Origin: Cupriavidus sp. YR651
GTDB lineage: Bacteria; Pseudomonadota; Gammaproteobacteria; Burkholderiales; Burkholderiaceae
Direction of reading: 5' to 3'
Assembly: GCF_900101625.1 (NCBI RefSeq)
Contig: NZ_FMYZ01000001.1
Coordinates: 590,304-654,303, forward strand
Length of the DNA stretch: 64,000 bases
Under the pieces are notes generated by a model that was not told the DNA's origin, searched no databases, and worked only from the letters and a program-made list of their open reading frames with translations. Position numbers and translations under genes: made by a program. Positions 39,818 to 50,180 of the stretch are shown piece by piece (position 1 is the stretch's first letter; every line of letters starts with the position of its first letter).

Positions 39818-40694
39818 TGGGCATCTCCTCGGTGCCGGACGTGCCGGCACGCTGCATCCAGTTATAGAGGATGAAACAGGCCAGCAGGATGATCAGGAAG
39901 TAGATGATCGAGAATGCCGCGGCCGGCCCCAGGTCGAACTGGCCCACCGCCTTCTGCGTCAGGTATTGCGACAGGAATGTCGTGGCATTGCCGGGGCCGC
40001 CGCCGGTGAGCACGAACGGCTCCGTGTAGATCATGAAGCTATCCATGAAGCGCAGCAGCACGGCGATCATCAGTACGCCCCGCAGCTTGGGCAGCTGGAT
40101 GAAGCGGAACACGGCAAAGCGCGACGCGCCATCGATCCGGGCCGCCTGGTAGTAGGCGTCCGGAATCGCGCGCAGGCCCGCGTAGCAAAGCAGCGCCACC
40201 AGCGGCGTCCAGTGCCAGACATCCATCACCAGCACCGTGACCCATGCATCGACCGCACTGCCCGTGTAGTTGTAGTCAAACCCCATGCCCGCCAGCGCCG
40301 CGCCAAGCAGGCCGATGTCCGTCCGGCCGAAGATCTGCCAGATCGTGCCCACCACGTTCCACGGAATCAGCAGGGACAGCGCGATGATGACCAGCACGGC
40401 GGAGGCCCTCCAGCCCTTGGCCGGCATCGCCAGCGCCAGCAGGATGCCGAGCGGAATCTCCACCAGCAGCACCGCCAGCGAAAAACCGAGCTGGCGCAGG
40501 AGCGCGTCGTGCAGTTCGCCATCGCGCAGCACGGTGCGGAACCACTCCGTGCCGACGAACACCCGCCGCTCTGGCGAAATGATGTCCTGTACCGAATAGT
40601 TGACGATGGTCATCAGCGGCAGGATGGCCGAGAACGCCACGCACAGCACCACGGGCAGCACCAGCAGCCAGGCCTTCTGGTTGACGGGCTTCAT
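39810..40694 (-). CDS. glpP: Glycerol ABC transporter permease
   Basis: The 294-residue permease has the first membrane helix in AWLLVLPVVLCVAFSAILPL and the EAA loop in IPDAYYQAARIDGASRFAVF, with the conserved G. The C-terminal helices are LGPAAAFSIIYFLIILLACF. It is of the MalF/UgpA-like group and forms the channel together with GlpQ. The ATG at 40694 lies in an ATGA overlap with the stop of glpT (40691), so the ATPases and permeases are translationally coupled. Downstream it overlaps glpQ by 8 bp. No odd residues are seen in the EAA loop. Confidence 0.9.
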   Translation of the reverse strand: MKPVNQKAWLLVLPVVLCVAFSAILPLMTIVNYSVQDIISPERRVFVGTEWFRTVLRDGELHDALLRQLGFSLAVLLVEIPLGILLALAMPAKGWRASAVLVIIALSLLIPWNVVGTIWQIFGRTDIGLLGAALAGMGFDYNYTGSAVDAWVTVLVMDVWHWTPLVALLCYAGLRAIPDAYYQAARIDGASRFAVFRFIQLPKLRGVLMIAVLLRFMDSFMIYTEPFVLTGGGPGNATTFLSQYLTQKAVGQFDLGPAAAFSIIYFLIILLACFILYNWMQRAGTSGTEEMPNG

Positions 40695-41794
40695 TGGACC
40701 AGTTCCTCGTTGATATAGAAGCAGGTGTGCCGGTTGAAGACCGACAGCCAGACGGTGTCGCCGGGGCGCAGGCTCGCGGCCTCGGTGCCAAGCCGGGCCC
40801 GGATCGTGGCCGGCTCGCCGCCGTTCTCCACGGTCGCCGTCACCAGCCAGTAGGTGCCGATATCCTGAGCGCGTACCACGTGCGCCGGCATGGCCTGCGG
40901 ATCGTCACTGGCCGCCAGCTCCAGGTATTCGGGCCGCACGCCGATCTTGAAGCTGCCGGCGGCCTGCAGCGCAGGCCCGGTCGCCGGTGGCAGCGTCGGC
41001 ATGTAGCGCCGCCCGGCCACGTCGATTGCCCCGTCGCGCCATACGGCCGGCAGGAAATTCATGCCCGGGGAACCGATGAAGTGGCCGACAAACGTGTGCG
41101 CCGGCCGCTCGAACAGCGCATCGGCGGAACCCACCTGCACCGCCTTGCCACGCGACATCACCACCACCTGGTCGGCGAACGTCAGCGCCTCGGTCTGGTC
41201 GTGCGTCACGTAGATCAGCGTCAGCCGGAATTCGTGATGAATCTCTTTGAGCTTGCGCCGCAACTGCCATTTCAGATGCGGGTCGATCACGGTCAGCGGT
41301 TCGTCGAACAGGATCGCCGAGACATCCTGCCGGACCAGCCCGCGGCCGAGGGAAATCTTCTGCTTGGCATCCGCGGCGAGCCCGCTCGCCCGGCGGTCCA
41401 GCGATGACGACAGGTCCAGCATCTCCGCCACGCGCCCCACGCGCTCCCTGACCTGCGCAGCCGGCACCCCGCGATTGCGCAGCGGGAAGGCCAGGTTCTG
41501 GCCGACGGTCATCGTGTCGTAGATCACCGGGAACTGGAATACCTGCGCGATATTGCGCGCCTGCGGCGTGGCGCCGGTCACGTCGTTGCCGTCAAAGCGA
41601 ATCGTCCCCTGCGAGGGCCGCAGCAGGCCGGACACGCAATTCAGCAGCGTGGTCTTGCCGCAACCGGACGGGCCCAGCAAGGCGTAGGCCCCGCCATCCT
41701 CGAAGGTGAAGCGCAGCGGCAGCAGCGCGTAGTCCTCGTCGTTCTGCGGATTCGGGCCGTAGGCGTGCGCGAGATCGAGATCGATGCGTGCCAT
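40691..41794 (-). CDS. glpT: Glycerol ABC transporter ATPase, with a degenerate signature motif
   Basis: The 367-residue ATPase has Walker A GPSGCGKTTLL (41-51), Walker B ILFDEPLTVID (161-171) and the switch His198 in YVTHDQTEAL. The usual LSGGQ signature is replaced by ASGLAADAKQKIS (136-148), a marked departure. A C-terminal OB-type regulatory domain of MalK-like proteins follows (FKIGVRPEYLELAASDDPQA). The partner ATPase GlpS has an intact signature but lacks the switch His, so the pair would form one good and one poor ATP site. The start at 41794 gives MARIDLDLAHAYGPN. It is 1 bp from the glpS stop and overlaps the glpP start. Confidence 0.9.
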   Translation of the reverse strand: MARIDLDLAHAYGPNPQNDEDYALLPLRFTFEDGGAYALLGPSGCGKTTLLNCVSGLLRPSQGTIRFDGNDVTGATPQARNIAQVFQFPVIYDTMTVGQNLAFPLRNRGVPAAQVRERVGRVAEMLDLSSSLDRRASGLAADAKQKISLGRGLVRQDVSAILFDEPLTVIDPHLKWQLRRKLKEIHHEFRLTLIYVTHDQTEALTFADQVVVMSRGKAVQVGSADALFERPAHTFVGHFIGSPGMNFLPAVWRDGAIDVAGRRYMPTLPPATGPALQAAGSFKIGVRPEYLELAASDDPQAMPAHVVRAQDIGTYWLVTATVENGGEPATIRARLGTEAASLRPGDTVWLSVFNRHTCFYINEELVQ

Positions 41795-41795
41795 C

Positions 41796-42914
41796 TCAGC
41801 CTCCCGACTCGGTAATCGGCGTGCTGGCCACGTCGGCCAGTGCGCCCGGACGGCGCGGCGCGTGGATGCGATCGCCGGCAGCGTTGAACAGGTAGAGCTG
41901 CGCGGGTTCCAGATGCAGCGACAACGGCGCCCCCAGTCGAAGTTCGAGCACGCCGGCAAACTGCGCGACGAGATTGCCGACAGCGGTATCGAGGTGGACG
42001 AAGGTATCCGAGCCCGACAATTCGGCCAGCGCCACCTTGCCCGGCACCGCCACCGCGCCCGGCACCTGCGCCAGCCGCAGCGCGGCGGCGCGCACGCCGA
42101 CCGTCACCGGGCCATCCGGCGCGGACACCTCGGGCAACGGAATCACGATATTGCCGGCCAGCGTCACGCGTCCGCCGGACAGCGTGCCCTCCACCAGGTT
42201 CATCGGCGGATCGCTGAAGGCGCGCGCCACGCGCAGCGAAGCCGGGTAATGGAAGACCTCGGGCGTCGGCCCGTACTGGAGCAGTTCGCCGGCATCGAGC
42301 ACCGCCGTATGCCCGCCCAGCAGCAGCGCTTCGGCCGGCTCGGTGGTCGCGTAGATCACGGTGGCGTTGCCGTGCGCGAAGAGCTGTGTCAGTTCCTCGC
42401 GCAGTTCCTCGCGCAGCTTGTAGTCCAGGTTGACCAGCGGCTCGTCCAGCAGCATCAGCGGCGCGTTCTTGGCCAGCGCCCGCGCCAGCGCCACGCGCTG
42501 CTGCTGCCCGCCGGACAGTTCGGCGGGATAGCGGTCCAGCAGATGTTCGATATGCAGGCGGCTGGCCAGCGCGCGGACCTGCGTGGCAATATCCTCGCCA
42601 CGGTCGCGCCGCAGCTTCAGCGGCGACGCGATGTTGTCGAAGACCGTGAGGGAGGGATAGTTGATGAACTGCTGGTACACCATCGAGACATTGCGCTCGC
42701 GGACTGGCACGCCGGTGACGTCGGCGCCGTCGACCAGCACACGCCCTGCGCTGGGCTTGTCGAGCCCGGCCATGACCCGCATCAGCGACGTCTTGCCGGC
42801 CTGGGTGGTCCCCAGCAGGATGGTGACGGCGCCGGGCACGGGAGCCAGCGTCATCGGGTAGAGATAGGCTTGCGACCCCACTTGCTGCGCAATGCCTTCC
42901 AGGCTCAGCTGCAT
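41796..42914 (-). CDS. glpS: Glycerol ABC transporter ATPase, lacking the switch His
   Basis: The 372-residue ATPase is the first gene of the leftward glp operon. Walker A is LLGTTQAGKTSLM (34-46, with an unusual TTQ), signature [15 protein letters not shown] (133-147) and Walker B LMLLDEPLVNLD (153-164). The switch region reads VIYATTEPAEA, so the usual His is Thr191. A MalK-like C-terminal domain follows (PVTVGVRAAALRLAQVPGA). Start codon 42914 gives MQLSLEGIAQQVGSQAYLY. The in-frame start at 42980 adds residues that cover the promoter region and is rejected. A divergent regulator gene glpR lies 157 bp upstream with inverted repeats between them. Confidence 0.9.
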   Translation of the reverse strand: MQLSLEGIAQQVGSQAYLYPMTLAPVPGAVTILLGTTQAGKTSLMRVMAGLDKPSAGRVLVDGADVTGVPVRERNVSMVYQQFINYPSLTVFDNIASPLKLRRDRGEDIATQVRALASRLHIEHLLDRYPAELSGGQQQRVALARALAKNAPLMLLDEPLVNLDYKLREELREELTQLFAHGNATVIYATTEPAEALLLGGHTAVLDAGELLQYGPTPEVFHYPASLRVARAFSDPPMNLVEGTLSGGRVTLAGNIVIPLPEVSAPDGPVTVGVRAAALRLAQVPGAVAVPGKVALAELSGSDTFVHLDTAVGNLVAQFAGVLELRLGAPLSLHLEPAQLYLFNAAGDRIHAPRRPGALADVASTPITESGG

Positions 42915-42990
42915 CCAGTCTCCAATGTTCGATTGCTTGCTCAGCCACACCGAATACCGTGACCAAGGGGCACTATTCATAGCTTCCTGC

Positions 42991-43010
42991 TCGTTTTAGC
43001 GCAAAAACGA
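42991..43010. promoter_or_regulatory. Inverted repeat between glpS and glpR, likely GlpR operator
   Basis: TCGTTTT (42991-42997) and AAAACGA (43004-43010) are perfect inverted arms around the 6-bp spacer AGCGCA. Further TTCG/CGAA-type pieces (AACGAAC, TTTTCGTTTC) lie between here and 43050. DeoR-family glycerol regulators bind AT-rich inverted repeats with TTCG. This site sits between the divergent glp operon and glpR and should control both. Confidence 0.6.
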
Positions 43011-43071
43011 ACGCAAAACAATCGTGCAGTGCATCATTTGTTTTCGTTTCTGTTTGAACTAGAATGCCGGC

Positions 43072-43842
43072 ATGACGCTTAATCCCCGCCAGACCGCCCT
43101 CCTCGAGGAAGTCCGCAGCCAGGGCTTTGCCTCCATCGACGAACTCGCACGCAAGTTCGGCGTGACCCTGCAAACCGTCCGGCGCGACGTCAACCTGCTT
43201 GCCGAAAACGGCATGCTGGCGCGCTTTCACGGCGGCGTGCGCATGGAAGGGTCCACCACGGAGAACATCGCCTACCGGCAGCGCCAGGTGCTGCACGCGG
43301 AAGGCAAGGCGCGCATTGCGCGCGCGGTGGCGGCCGCCGTGCCGGAAGGCTGCTCGCTGATCCTGAACATCGGCACCACGGTGGAAGAGATCGCGCGCGC
43401 GCTGGTCCACCATCGCGGCCTGCGCGTCATCACCAACAACCTGCACGTGGCCAATATCCTGGCCGACAACCCGGAATGCGAGGTCATCGTGGCGGGCGGC
43501 GTATTGCGGTCACGCGACCGCGGCATCGTCGGCGAGGCCACGGTGGAGTTCATCCGCCAGTTCAAGGTGGATATCGGCCTGATCGGCATCTCGGGCATCG
43601 AGACCGACGGCACGTTGCGTGACTATGACTTTCGGGAAGTGAAGGTGGCGCGCACGATCATGGAACATTCGCGCGAGATCTGGCTGGCGGCGGATGCCAG
43701 CAAGTTCAATCGCCAGGCGATGGTGGAGCTGGCGCCCCTGTCGAGCATCGACCGCTTGTTCACGGACGAGCCGCTGCGCGCGCCGTTCGTGGAGATGCTG
43801 GCGGACAGCGGAGTGAATTGTGTGGTTGCGGACCAGGAATAA
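43072..43842 (+). CDS. glpR: DeoR-family glycerol operon repressor
   Basis: The 256-residue regulator has an N-terminal DeoR HTH (RQTALLEEVRSQGFASIDEL and ARKFGVTLQTVRRDVNLLAE) and a C-terminal sugar-phosphate-binding domain with CSLILNIGTTVEEIARAL, VITNNLHVANILADNP and GLIGISGIETDGTLRDYDFR. GlpR proteins release DNA when glycerol-3-phosphate binds. The gene diverges from glpS with an operator-like repeat in between, and glpK and glpD lie downstream of the intervening genes. The start at 43072 gives MTLNPRQTALLEEVRS, a normal family N terminus. Length and motifs are complete. Confidence 0.93.
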   Translation: MTLNPRQTALLEEVRSQGFASIDELARKFGVTLQTVRRDVNLLAENGMLARFHGGVRMEGSTTENIAYRQRQVLHAEGKARIARAVAAAVPEGCSLILNIGTTVEEIARALVHHRGLRVITNNLHVANILADNPECEVIVAGGVLRSRDRGIVGEATVEFIRQFKVDIGLIGISGIETDGTLRDYDFREVKVARTIMEHSREIWLAADASKFNRQAMVELAPLSSIDRLFTDEPLRAPFVEMLADSGVNCVVADQE

Positions 43843-43906
43843 CGCGATGGCGGGTCCGCGCGCCCGTCGCCTCCCCCGCGTGCGGGAGAGGCGGGATACC
43901 CATGGC

Positions 43907-44773
43907 TTACTTGAACACCACGGTCTTGTGGCCGTTCAGCAGGATGCGGTGTTCGGCATGCCACTTGACGGCGCGGGCCAGCGCCACGCATTCGACGTCG
44001 CGGCCGACCGCGGTCAGCTGATCGGGGTCCATGCTGTGGTCCACGCGCTCGATCTCCTGCTCGATGATCGGACCTTCGTCGAGGTCGGCAGTCACGTAGT
44101 GGGCGGTGGCGCCAATCAGCTTCACGCCGCGATCATGGGCCTGGTAGTACGGCTTGGCGCCCTTGAAGCTCGGCAGGAACGAATGGTGGATGTTGATCGC
44201 GCGACCTTCCAGCTTGCGGCACAGGTCGTTGGACAGCACCTGCATGTAGCGGGCCAGCACGACGAGGTCGATGTTCTGGTCGCGCACCACTTCGAATACG
44301 CGCGCTTCCTGGGCGGACTTCTGCTCGGCGGAGGCGTTCATCAGCGGCAGGTGGAAGAACGGCACGTCGTACGACGCGGCAAGCTGGTAGAAGTCGCGAT
44401 GGTTCGACACGATCGCGGCGATCTCCACCGGCAGGCCACCCACCTTGGCGCGGAACAGCAGGTCGTTCAGGCAGTGTCCGATCTTGGACACCATGATCAT
44501 CACGCGCGGCTTCGCCGCGGCGTCGAACACCTCCCACTGCATGCCGAACTGGTCGCCGACCGGCGCGAACGCGGCGCGCAGCGTGGCCAGGTCCGGACCG
44601 CCGGCGGCCGTGCTGAAGTGCACACGCATGAAGAAGCGGCCGGTGAACGCATCACCGTACTGGTCGGAATCGACGATATTGCAGCCATGCTGGAACAGCA
44701 GGCCGGAGACGGCATGCACGATGCCCGGCTGGTCCGGGCAGGAAAGAGTGAGGATAAATCCGGTGGAGCTCAT
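43907..44773 (-). CDS. purU: Formyltetrahydrofolate deformylase
   Basis: The 288-residue enzyme hydrolyses 10-formyl-tetrahydrofolate to formate and tetrahydrofolate to balance one-carbon pools. An N-terminal ACT domain (MSSTGFILTLSCPDQPGIVH) is followed by the formyltransferase-like hydrolase with VSNHRDFYQLAASYDVPFFH, HHSFLPSFKGAKPYYQAHDR and GATAHYVTADLDEGPIIEQE, which supply the catalytic His and Asp. The length matches E. coli PurU (280). The gene converges with glpR (64 bp gap) and lies downstream of the Nudix gene on the same strand. It has no evident tie to glycerol metabolism. Confidence 0.95.
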   Translation of the reverse strand: MSSTGFILTLSCPDQPGIVHAVSGLLFQHGCNIVDSDQYGDAFTGRFFMRVHFSTAAGGPDLATLRAAFAPVGDQFGMQWEVFDAAAKPRVMIMVSKIGHCLNDLLFRAKVGGLPVEIAAIVSNHRDFYQLAASYDVPFFHLPLMNASAEQKSAQEARVFEVVRDQNIDLVVLARYMQVLSNDLCRKLEGRAINIHHSFLPSFKGAKPYYQAHDRGVKLIGATAHYVTADLDEGPIIEQEIERVDHSMDPDQLTAVGRDVECVALARAVKWHAEHRILLNGHKTVVFK

Positions 44774-44832
44774 CGTAGGCGAATCGGGCGAATCTTAGTC
44801 AAGCGGCAGGGCGCGGCCGTGATGCGAACAGA

Positions 44833-45699
44833 TCAGGATGGCTGGGTGGATGCAGCCGTCCAGCCGCGTCGGCGGAGGGCATCCAGCGTCACCAGCGTGG
44901 CATCGACGGTCATGGCGCGGTCCGCCATGATAGCAAGCAATGCCGAAGGGTCGATACGGCGGTGCTCGGCCACCTCCCCGTCGCGATTGTGCGGCACGAA
45001 GTCCGGCGGCAGTGACAGGTCGTACACATACACCCGTTCCCACTGCACGCCCTCGGGGATTTCGCGCAGGACATCGATCACGCCGTGCGCCTCCGCCCGG
45101 GCCGCCAGCGCCGGAGGAATGCCGGATTCCTCGTCGCATTCGCGGATCAGCGTCTCCAGCGGGTCGCTGCCGGCCGGCATGCCGCCCGCCACGAGGTTGT
45201 CCCACATGCCGGGGTCCACGGACTTGGCGGGGCTGCGCCGGGAAATCCAGAGCGCACGCTCGCCGTCGATGATGCCGTTCATATGCGACGCGAACGTCAG
45301 CAGGCCGAGGAACCGCGCCGCGGCACGCTCGATCACGGCCAGCGCCGGCGCGTCCGGTGCGGGCGTGACCGCGAACAACTCGTTGCGCCAGCCGCGCAAA
45401 TGGCCGGCGTCCGCCAGTTGTCGCGCCAGATTGGCCAGCGTGGCGCTGCGCGTATCGAAGTCCGGGCACCCGGGCAGCAGCGTCATAGCGCCCTCTCCCA
45501 CCGGGACCAGCAAGCTCCCGGCGCCCGGTATGCCGGTCATCGAGTTCAGCACATCCGCGTGCCTGCGCGACAGCCAGCCCACCTGCCGGCCTTCGACCAT
45601 CAGCCGCAGATGCGCGGACGGGTCAAACGGGCTGCGCGCGGCCACGCCGGCCGTCACGCGGGTAATCAGATCAGAAGGTTCGGAAACGATGTCGGCCAT
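44833..45699 (-). CDS. Nudix hydrolase with DUF4743 N-terminal domain
   Basis: The 288-residue protein has an N-terminal domain of the DUF4743 type ([20 protein letters not shown] and others) and a C-terminal Nudix domain. The Nudix box [20 protein letters not shown] then SG fits the pattern G-x5-E-x7-REUxEExGU with all metal-binding Glu residues in place. Family members hydrolyse nucleoside diphosphate derivatives; relatives with this architecture are linked to thiamine diphosphate or similar compounds, but the substrate here is not known. It diverges from glpK with 54 bp between starts and precedes purU by 59 bp on the same strand. Confidence 0.85.
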   Translation of the reverse strand: MADIVSEPSDLITRVTAGVAARSPFDPSAHLRLMVEGRQVGWLSRRHADVLNSMTGIPGAGSLLVPVGEGAMTLLPGCPDFDTRSATLANLARQLADAGHLRGWRNELFAVTPAPDAPALAVIERAAARFLGLLTFASHMNGIIDGERALWISRRSPAKSVDPGMWDNLVAGGMPAGSDPLETLIRECDEESGIPPALAARAEAHGVIDVLREIPEGVQWERVYVYDLSLPPDFVPHNRDGEVAEHRRIDPSALLAIMADRAMTVDATLVTLDALRRRGWTAASTQPS

Positions 45700-45753
45700 G
45701 GCAGCAAGGTTTGGCCGGCAACACCAGCCTCAATTTTTTTCCGGACGGAACGC

Positions 45754-47295
<1,542 letters not shown>

Positions 47296-47316
47296 TTTCC
47301 GTATTCGACCATCACC

Positions 47317-48921
47317 ATGCCAACACCTGCTACCCCCATCCAGCCACCTTCGCGCGCCGAGCTGCTCGCCACGCTGTCGCGCGAGGCCCGATGGGATGTC
47401 ATCGTCATCGGCGGCGGCGCCACCGGCCTGGGCACGGCGGTGGATGCCGCCTCACGGGGCTATCGCACGCTTCTGGTGGAAGCGGCCGACTTCGCCAAGG
47501 GCACGTCGAGCAAGGCCACCAAGCTCGTGCACGGCGGCGTGCGCTACCTGGCCCAGGGCAACATCAGCCTGGTGCGCGAGGCGCTGCACGAACGCGGCCT
47601 GCTGGCCCGCAACGCCCCGCACCTGGTCTGGCCGCTCGGCTTCGTGGTGCCGGCCTACCAGATGTTCGACCAGCCGTTCTATGGCATCGGGCTGAAGGTC
47701 TACGACATGCTGGCGGGCGGCCTCAACCTGTCCGGCAGCCGCTGGCTCAGTCACCGCGAGACCCTGCAGGCGGCGCCCACGCTGGCCGAGCACGTCGGCG
47801 GCCGTCCGCTGCGCGGCGGCAATCTCTATTTCGATGGCCAGTTCGACGACGCGCGCCTGGCCGTGGCCCTGATGCGCACGCTGTTCGATGTGGGCGGCAC
47901 CGCCGTCAACTACATGCGCGTGACCGGCCTGTCGCAACGCAACGGCGTGATTACCGGCGTGACGGCGCAGGATGCGCTCGGCGACGCCACCTTCGACCTG
48001 CGTGCGGACTGCGTCATCAACGCCACGGGAGTATGGGTGGACGCGGTGCGGCAGATGGAAGACGGCCACGCCCGCAGCATGGTGGCGCCCAGCCAGGGCG
48101 TGCACCTGACGCTGCCCAAGAGCTTTCTGCCCGGCGACCGTGCGATCCTGATCCCGAAGACGGACGACGGACGGGTGCTCTTCCTGGTGCCCTGGAACGG
48201 CCACACCATTGTCGGCACCACGGACACGCCGCGCCAGGACCTGCCGCTGGAGCCGCGCGCGACCGGTGACGATGTCGATTTCATCCTGGAAACGGCCTCG
48301 CGATACCTGGCGCGCGACCCGACACGCGCGGACGTGACCAGCGTGTGGGCCGGTTTGCGCCCGCTGGTCAAGGCGACTGGCGAAGCGTCCACCGCATCGT
48401 TGTCACGCGAGCACACCATCCTGGTATCGAAAGCGGGCCTGATCACGGTCACCGGTGGCAAATGGACCACCTACCGCAAGATGGCTGAGGACGTCATGGC
48501 GACAGCGATCCAGCGCCAGTTGCTCAAGGCGGCGCCGGGCAGGACGGAAGACCTGCCGCTGCACGGCGCCACCGGCATGCCGGCGGACCTGCCGCCTGCC
48601 GGCTCGGGATCGCCGGACCGCTACTATGGCGCCGACCTCCCCCTCGTCCGCGCCCTGCCCGGCGCGGACAACCTCCTGGTGCCCGCCGCGGGCCTGACCG
48701 AGGCCCACGTGCGCTTTGCCGCCCGCCACGAACTGGCGCGGCGCGTGGAGGACGTGCTGGCGCGGCGCAATCGCGCCTTGTTCCTCGACGCAAAGGCGGC
48801 ACTAGCCGGTGCGCCGCAGGTGGCGGCGATCCTCGCGGAGGAACTCGGACACGATGCGGCCTGGCAGGCGCGCGAACTGGAGAGCTTCGGCACGCTGGCG
48901 AGGGGATACATGCTCGACTGA
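47317..48921 (+). CDS. glpD: Aerobic glycerol-3-phosphate dehydrogenase
   Basis: The 534-residue FAD enzyme oxidises glycerol-3-phosphate to dihydroxyacetone phosphate at the inner membrane and feeds electrons to ubiquinone. The FAD-binding start VIVIGGGATGLGTAVDAASR is followed by the FAKGTSSKATKLVHGGVRYL segment typical of GlpD, then ADCVINATGVWVDAVRQM and GTTDTPRQDLPLEPRATGDD, and SKAGLITVTGGKWTTYRKMA. The ATG at 47317 gives MPTPATPIQPPSRAELLATL. It starts 21 bp after glpK, so the two are one transcript. The length is close to E. coli GlpD (501). Confidence 0.95.
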   Translation: MPTPATPIQPPSRAELLATLSREARWDVIVIGGGATGLGTAVDAASRGYRTLLVEAADFAKGTSSKATKLVHGGVRYLAQGNISLVREALHERGLLARNAPHLVWPLGFVVPAYQMFDQPFYGIGLKVYDMLAGGLNLSGSRWLSHRETLQAAPTLAEHVGGRPLRGGNLYFDGQFDDARLAVALMRTLFDVGGTAVNYMRVTGLSQRNGVITGVTAQDALGDATFDLRADCVINATGVWVDAVRQMEDGHARSMVAPSQGVHLTLPKSFLPGDRAILIPKTDDGRVLFLVPWNGHTIVGTTDTPRQDLPLEPRATGDDVDFILETASRYLARDPTRADVTSVWAGLRPLVKATGEASTASLSREHTILVSKAGLITVTGGKWTTYRKMAEDVMATAIQRQLLKAAPGRTEDLPLHGATGMPADLPPAGSGSPDRYYGADLPLVRALPGADNLLVPAAGLTEAHVRFAARHELARRVEDVLARRNRALFLDAKAALAGAPQVAAILAEELGHDAAWQARELESFGTLARGYMLD

Positions 48922-49001
48922 ATGTATAAACGTGCGCAATCGGGGCGGCCGTGGTGGAGGACTTGGGCGATAATGCGGGCTATCGCATCAGGGAGAACAC
49001 C

Positions 49002-49385
49002 ATGGACGAGATTGATGATCTGTCCGATTTGCCGATGCCCCGGTTCATCTGGGGTTTCGCCGTCATCGCAGGCAAGGGCGGCGACATCATGCACGACGAA
49101 TTCGAGTATCTGACCCACACCCGCAGCCCGCGCTTCACGTGCCGCGTGGTCGAGCTGGAGGATATGCCGGCCGACAGCGAGGAATCGGGGATCGACGGGC
49201 GTATCGTCCACTACGACGAGCCGGACCGTCTGTTCTACATCACCGATGCGGGTATGGCGCTGGTGAATTTCCAGCTGTTTGACAAGCTGCCCGACAAGGA
49301 CAAGCTCAAGAAGGTGTGCGACGAAGCCATCGCCAACTGGATGCTTCGCCGCGACTTCCTCGGCGACGAGGAAGACGAAGGCTGA
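49002..49385 (+). CDS. Unknown acidic protein of 127 residues
   Basis: The protein starts MDEIDDLSDLPMPRFIWGFA at 49002, with AGGGAGAACACC upstream. It is acidic and appears compact, with VIAGKGGDIMHDEFEYLTHT, EDMPADSEESGIDGRIVHYD and DKDKLKKVCDEAIANWML. It has no signal peptide or membrane helix. I know similar small proteins in other Cupriavidus and Ralstonia genomes as conserved hypotheticals, without a function. It lies 80 bp after glpD on the same strand, but that gap and the different size class do not argue strongly for co-transcription. An upstream start at 48951 is possible but lacks a good ribosome-binding site. Confidence 0.65.
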   Translation: MDEIDDLSDLPMPRFIWGFAVIAGKGGDIMHDEFEYLTHTRSPRFTCRVVELEDMPADSEESGIDGRIVHYDEPDRLFYITDAGMALVNFQLFDKLPDKDKLKKVCDEAIANWMLRRDFLGDEEDEG

Positions 49386-49425
49386 CTGGAAGTTCCGGGG
49401 AAAGCCCCCGGGATCCGGGAAAACC

Positions 49426-49447
49426 AAGGCCCGCGGACTGCGGGCCT
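49426..49447 (-). terminator. Terminator hairpin for the minus-strand gene at 49498
   Basis: AGGCCCGC (49427-49434) and GCGGGCCT (49440-49447) pair around GGACT. On the minus strand the hairpin is followed by TTGGTTTTCC, a T-rich tract, so it would end transcription of the gene at 49498-49767. It could also stop rightward transcripts weakly. Confidence 0.6.
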
Positions 49448-49497
49448 GGCAGCCTGCCCCCGCTCCTCACCGGAGCGGGGCGACCATCACCGGGAAA

Positions 49498-49767
49498 TTA
49501 TTCCCCCAGCCCCTTTTCCACCACCTCGGCCAGCAGGCCGCTCATTCCGCCGGGATGATCCTTGGCCAGTTCCTGCAGACGCGTCACCAGCTTGCCATCC
49601 AGCTTGCAGGCAAACGGCACCAGGCCAGCCTGCTGATCCAGCTTGCGCTGCTCGCGGCGGTCGATCTTCGCGCCCTGCGCCACGCCGCCCGCACGCGTTG
49701 CCGCCGCGTGCTTCATGTCGTGGGCAATCTTGAGGCCTTTGTTCTTTTCCAGGTCCGTCTTCTTCAC
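49498..49767 (-). CDS. Unknown basic protein of 89 residues
   Basis: The protein starts MKKTDLEKNKGLKIAHDMKH and is rich in Lys, Ala and Gln, with KIDRREQRKLDQQAGLVPFA and DGKLVTRLQELAKDHPGGMS after it. It resembles the conserved hypothetical proteins seen in Cupriavidus and Ralstonia next to similar small genes. Possible DNA-binding or translation-related roles cannot be shown. It has no signal peptide. It is followed by the terminator at 49426-49447 and lies 44 bp downstream of the small protein gene at 49812-50036 on the same strand, so the two might share a transcript. Confidence 0.65.
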   Translation of the reverse strand: MKKTDLEKNKGLKIAHDMKHAAATRAGGVAQGAKIDRREQRKLDQQAGLVPFACKLDGKLVTRLQELAKDHPGGMSGLLAEVVEKGLGE

Positions 49768-49811
49768 GGGAATTCTTTCGATGGGATGGGAAGGCCGCTA
49801 TTGTACCGGCC

Positions 49812-50036
49812 TCACTCGGTCCGGACCTCGATCAGGCCGGAAGCCACGCGTTCGATCTCGCAATAGACCGGCATGGCCTCCAGCGGACCGGTGCAGCCGA
49901 CGCCGGACGCCTGGCTCGCGCTCGCCCCCGGCGGCAGGAAGACAAACGCCATGCCGGGCTGGAAGCCCGGATGTTTGCGCAAGCTGTCGTTGAGGATGTC
50001 GAGGTACTGCGAACGCGAGAAGACCTGCTTTGCCAT
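49812..50036 (-). CDS. Unknown protein of 74 residues
   Basis: The protein starts MAKQVFSRSQYLDILNDSLR at 50036. It continues with KHPGFQPGMAFVFLPPGASA, QASGVGCTGPLEAMPVYCEI and ERVASGLIEVRTE, so it contains two Cys and looks like a small compact domain. No family is recognised. The open frame continues upstream to 50129, but the upstream part (MLQNEATSHAGRRT) is rich in Arg and Gly and probably not translated. It lies between the unknown basic protein and the YXWGXW gene, all on the minus strand. Confidence 0.6.
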   Translation of the reverse strand: MAKQVFSRSQYLDILNDSLRKHPGFQPGMAFVFLPPGASASQASGVGCTGPLEAMPVYCEIERVASGLIEVRTE

Positions 50037-50180
50037 GTCTAGCCTCCGGGTGGGTGACCCCTGCCCCGCGCCATGCCTGCGCCGTTCTGTGCGGCGGCCG
50101 GCATGAGAGGTCGCTTCATTTTGAAGCAACCTCCAGGTCGCGGGTCCGGAGATCCTAGCATGGCGCTCCGTGCTCCCTTC

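Noticed and set aside
42915-43071. Riboswitch upstream of glpS
   Set aside because: The interval is short, contains protein-type operators, and no known riboswitch core is seen.
45085-45753. N-terminal extension of glycerol kinase
   Set aside because: The extension lies over the Nudix gene on the other strand, has no family similarity, and MTPTHTSQ at 45754 gives a proper start.
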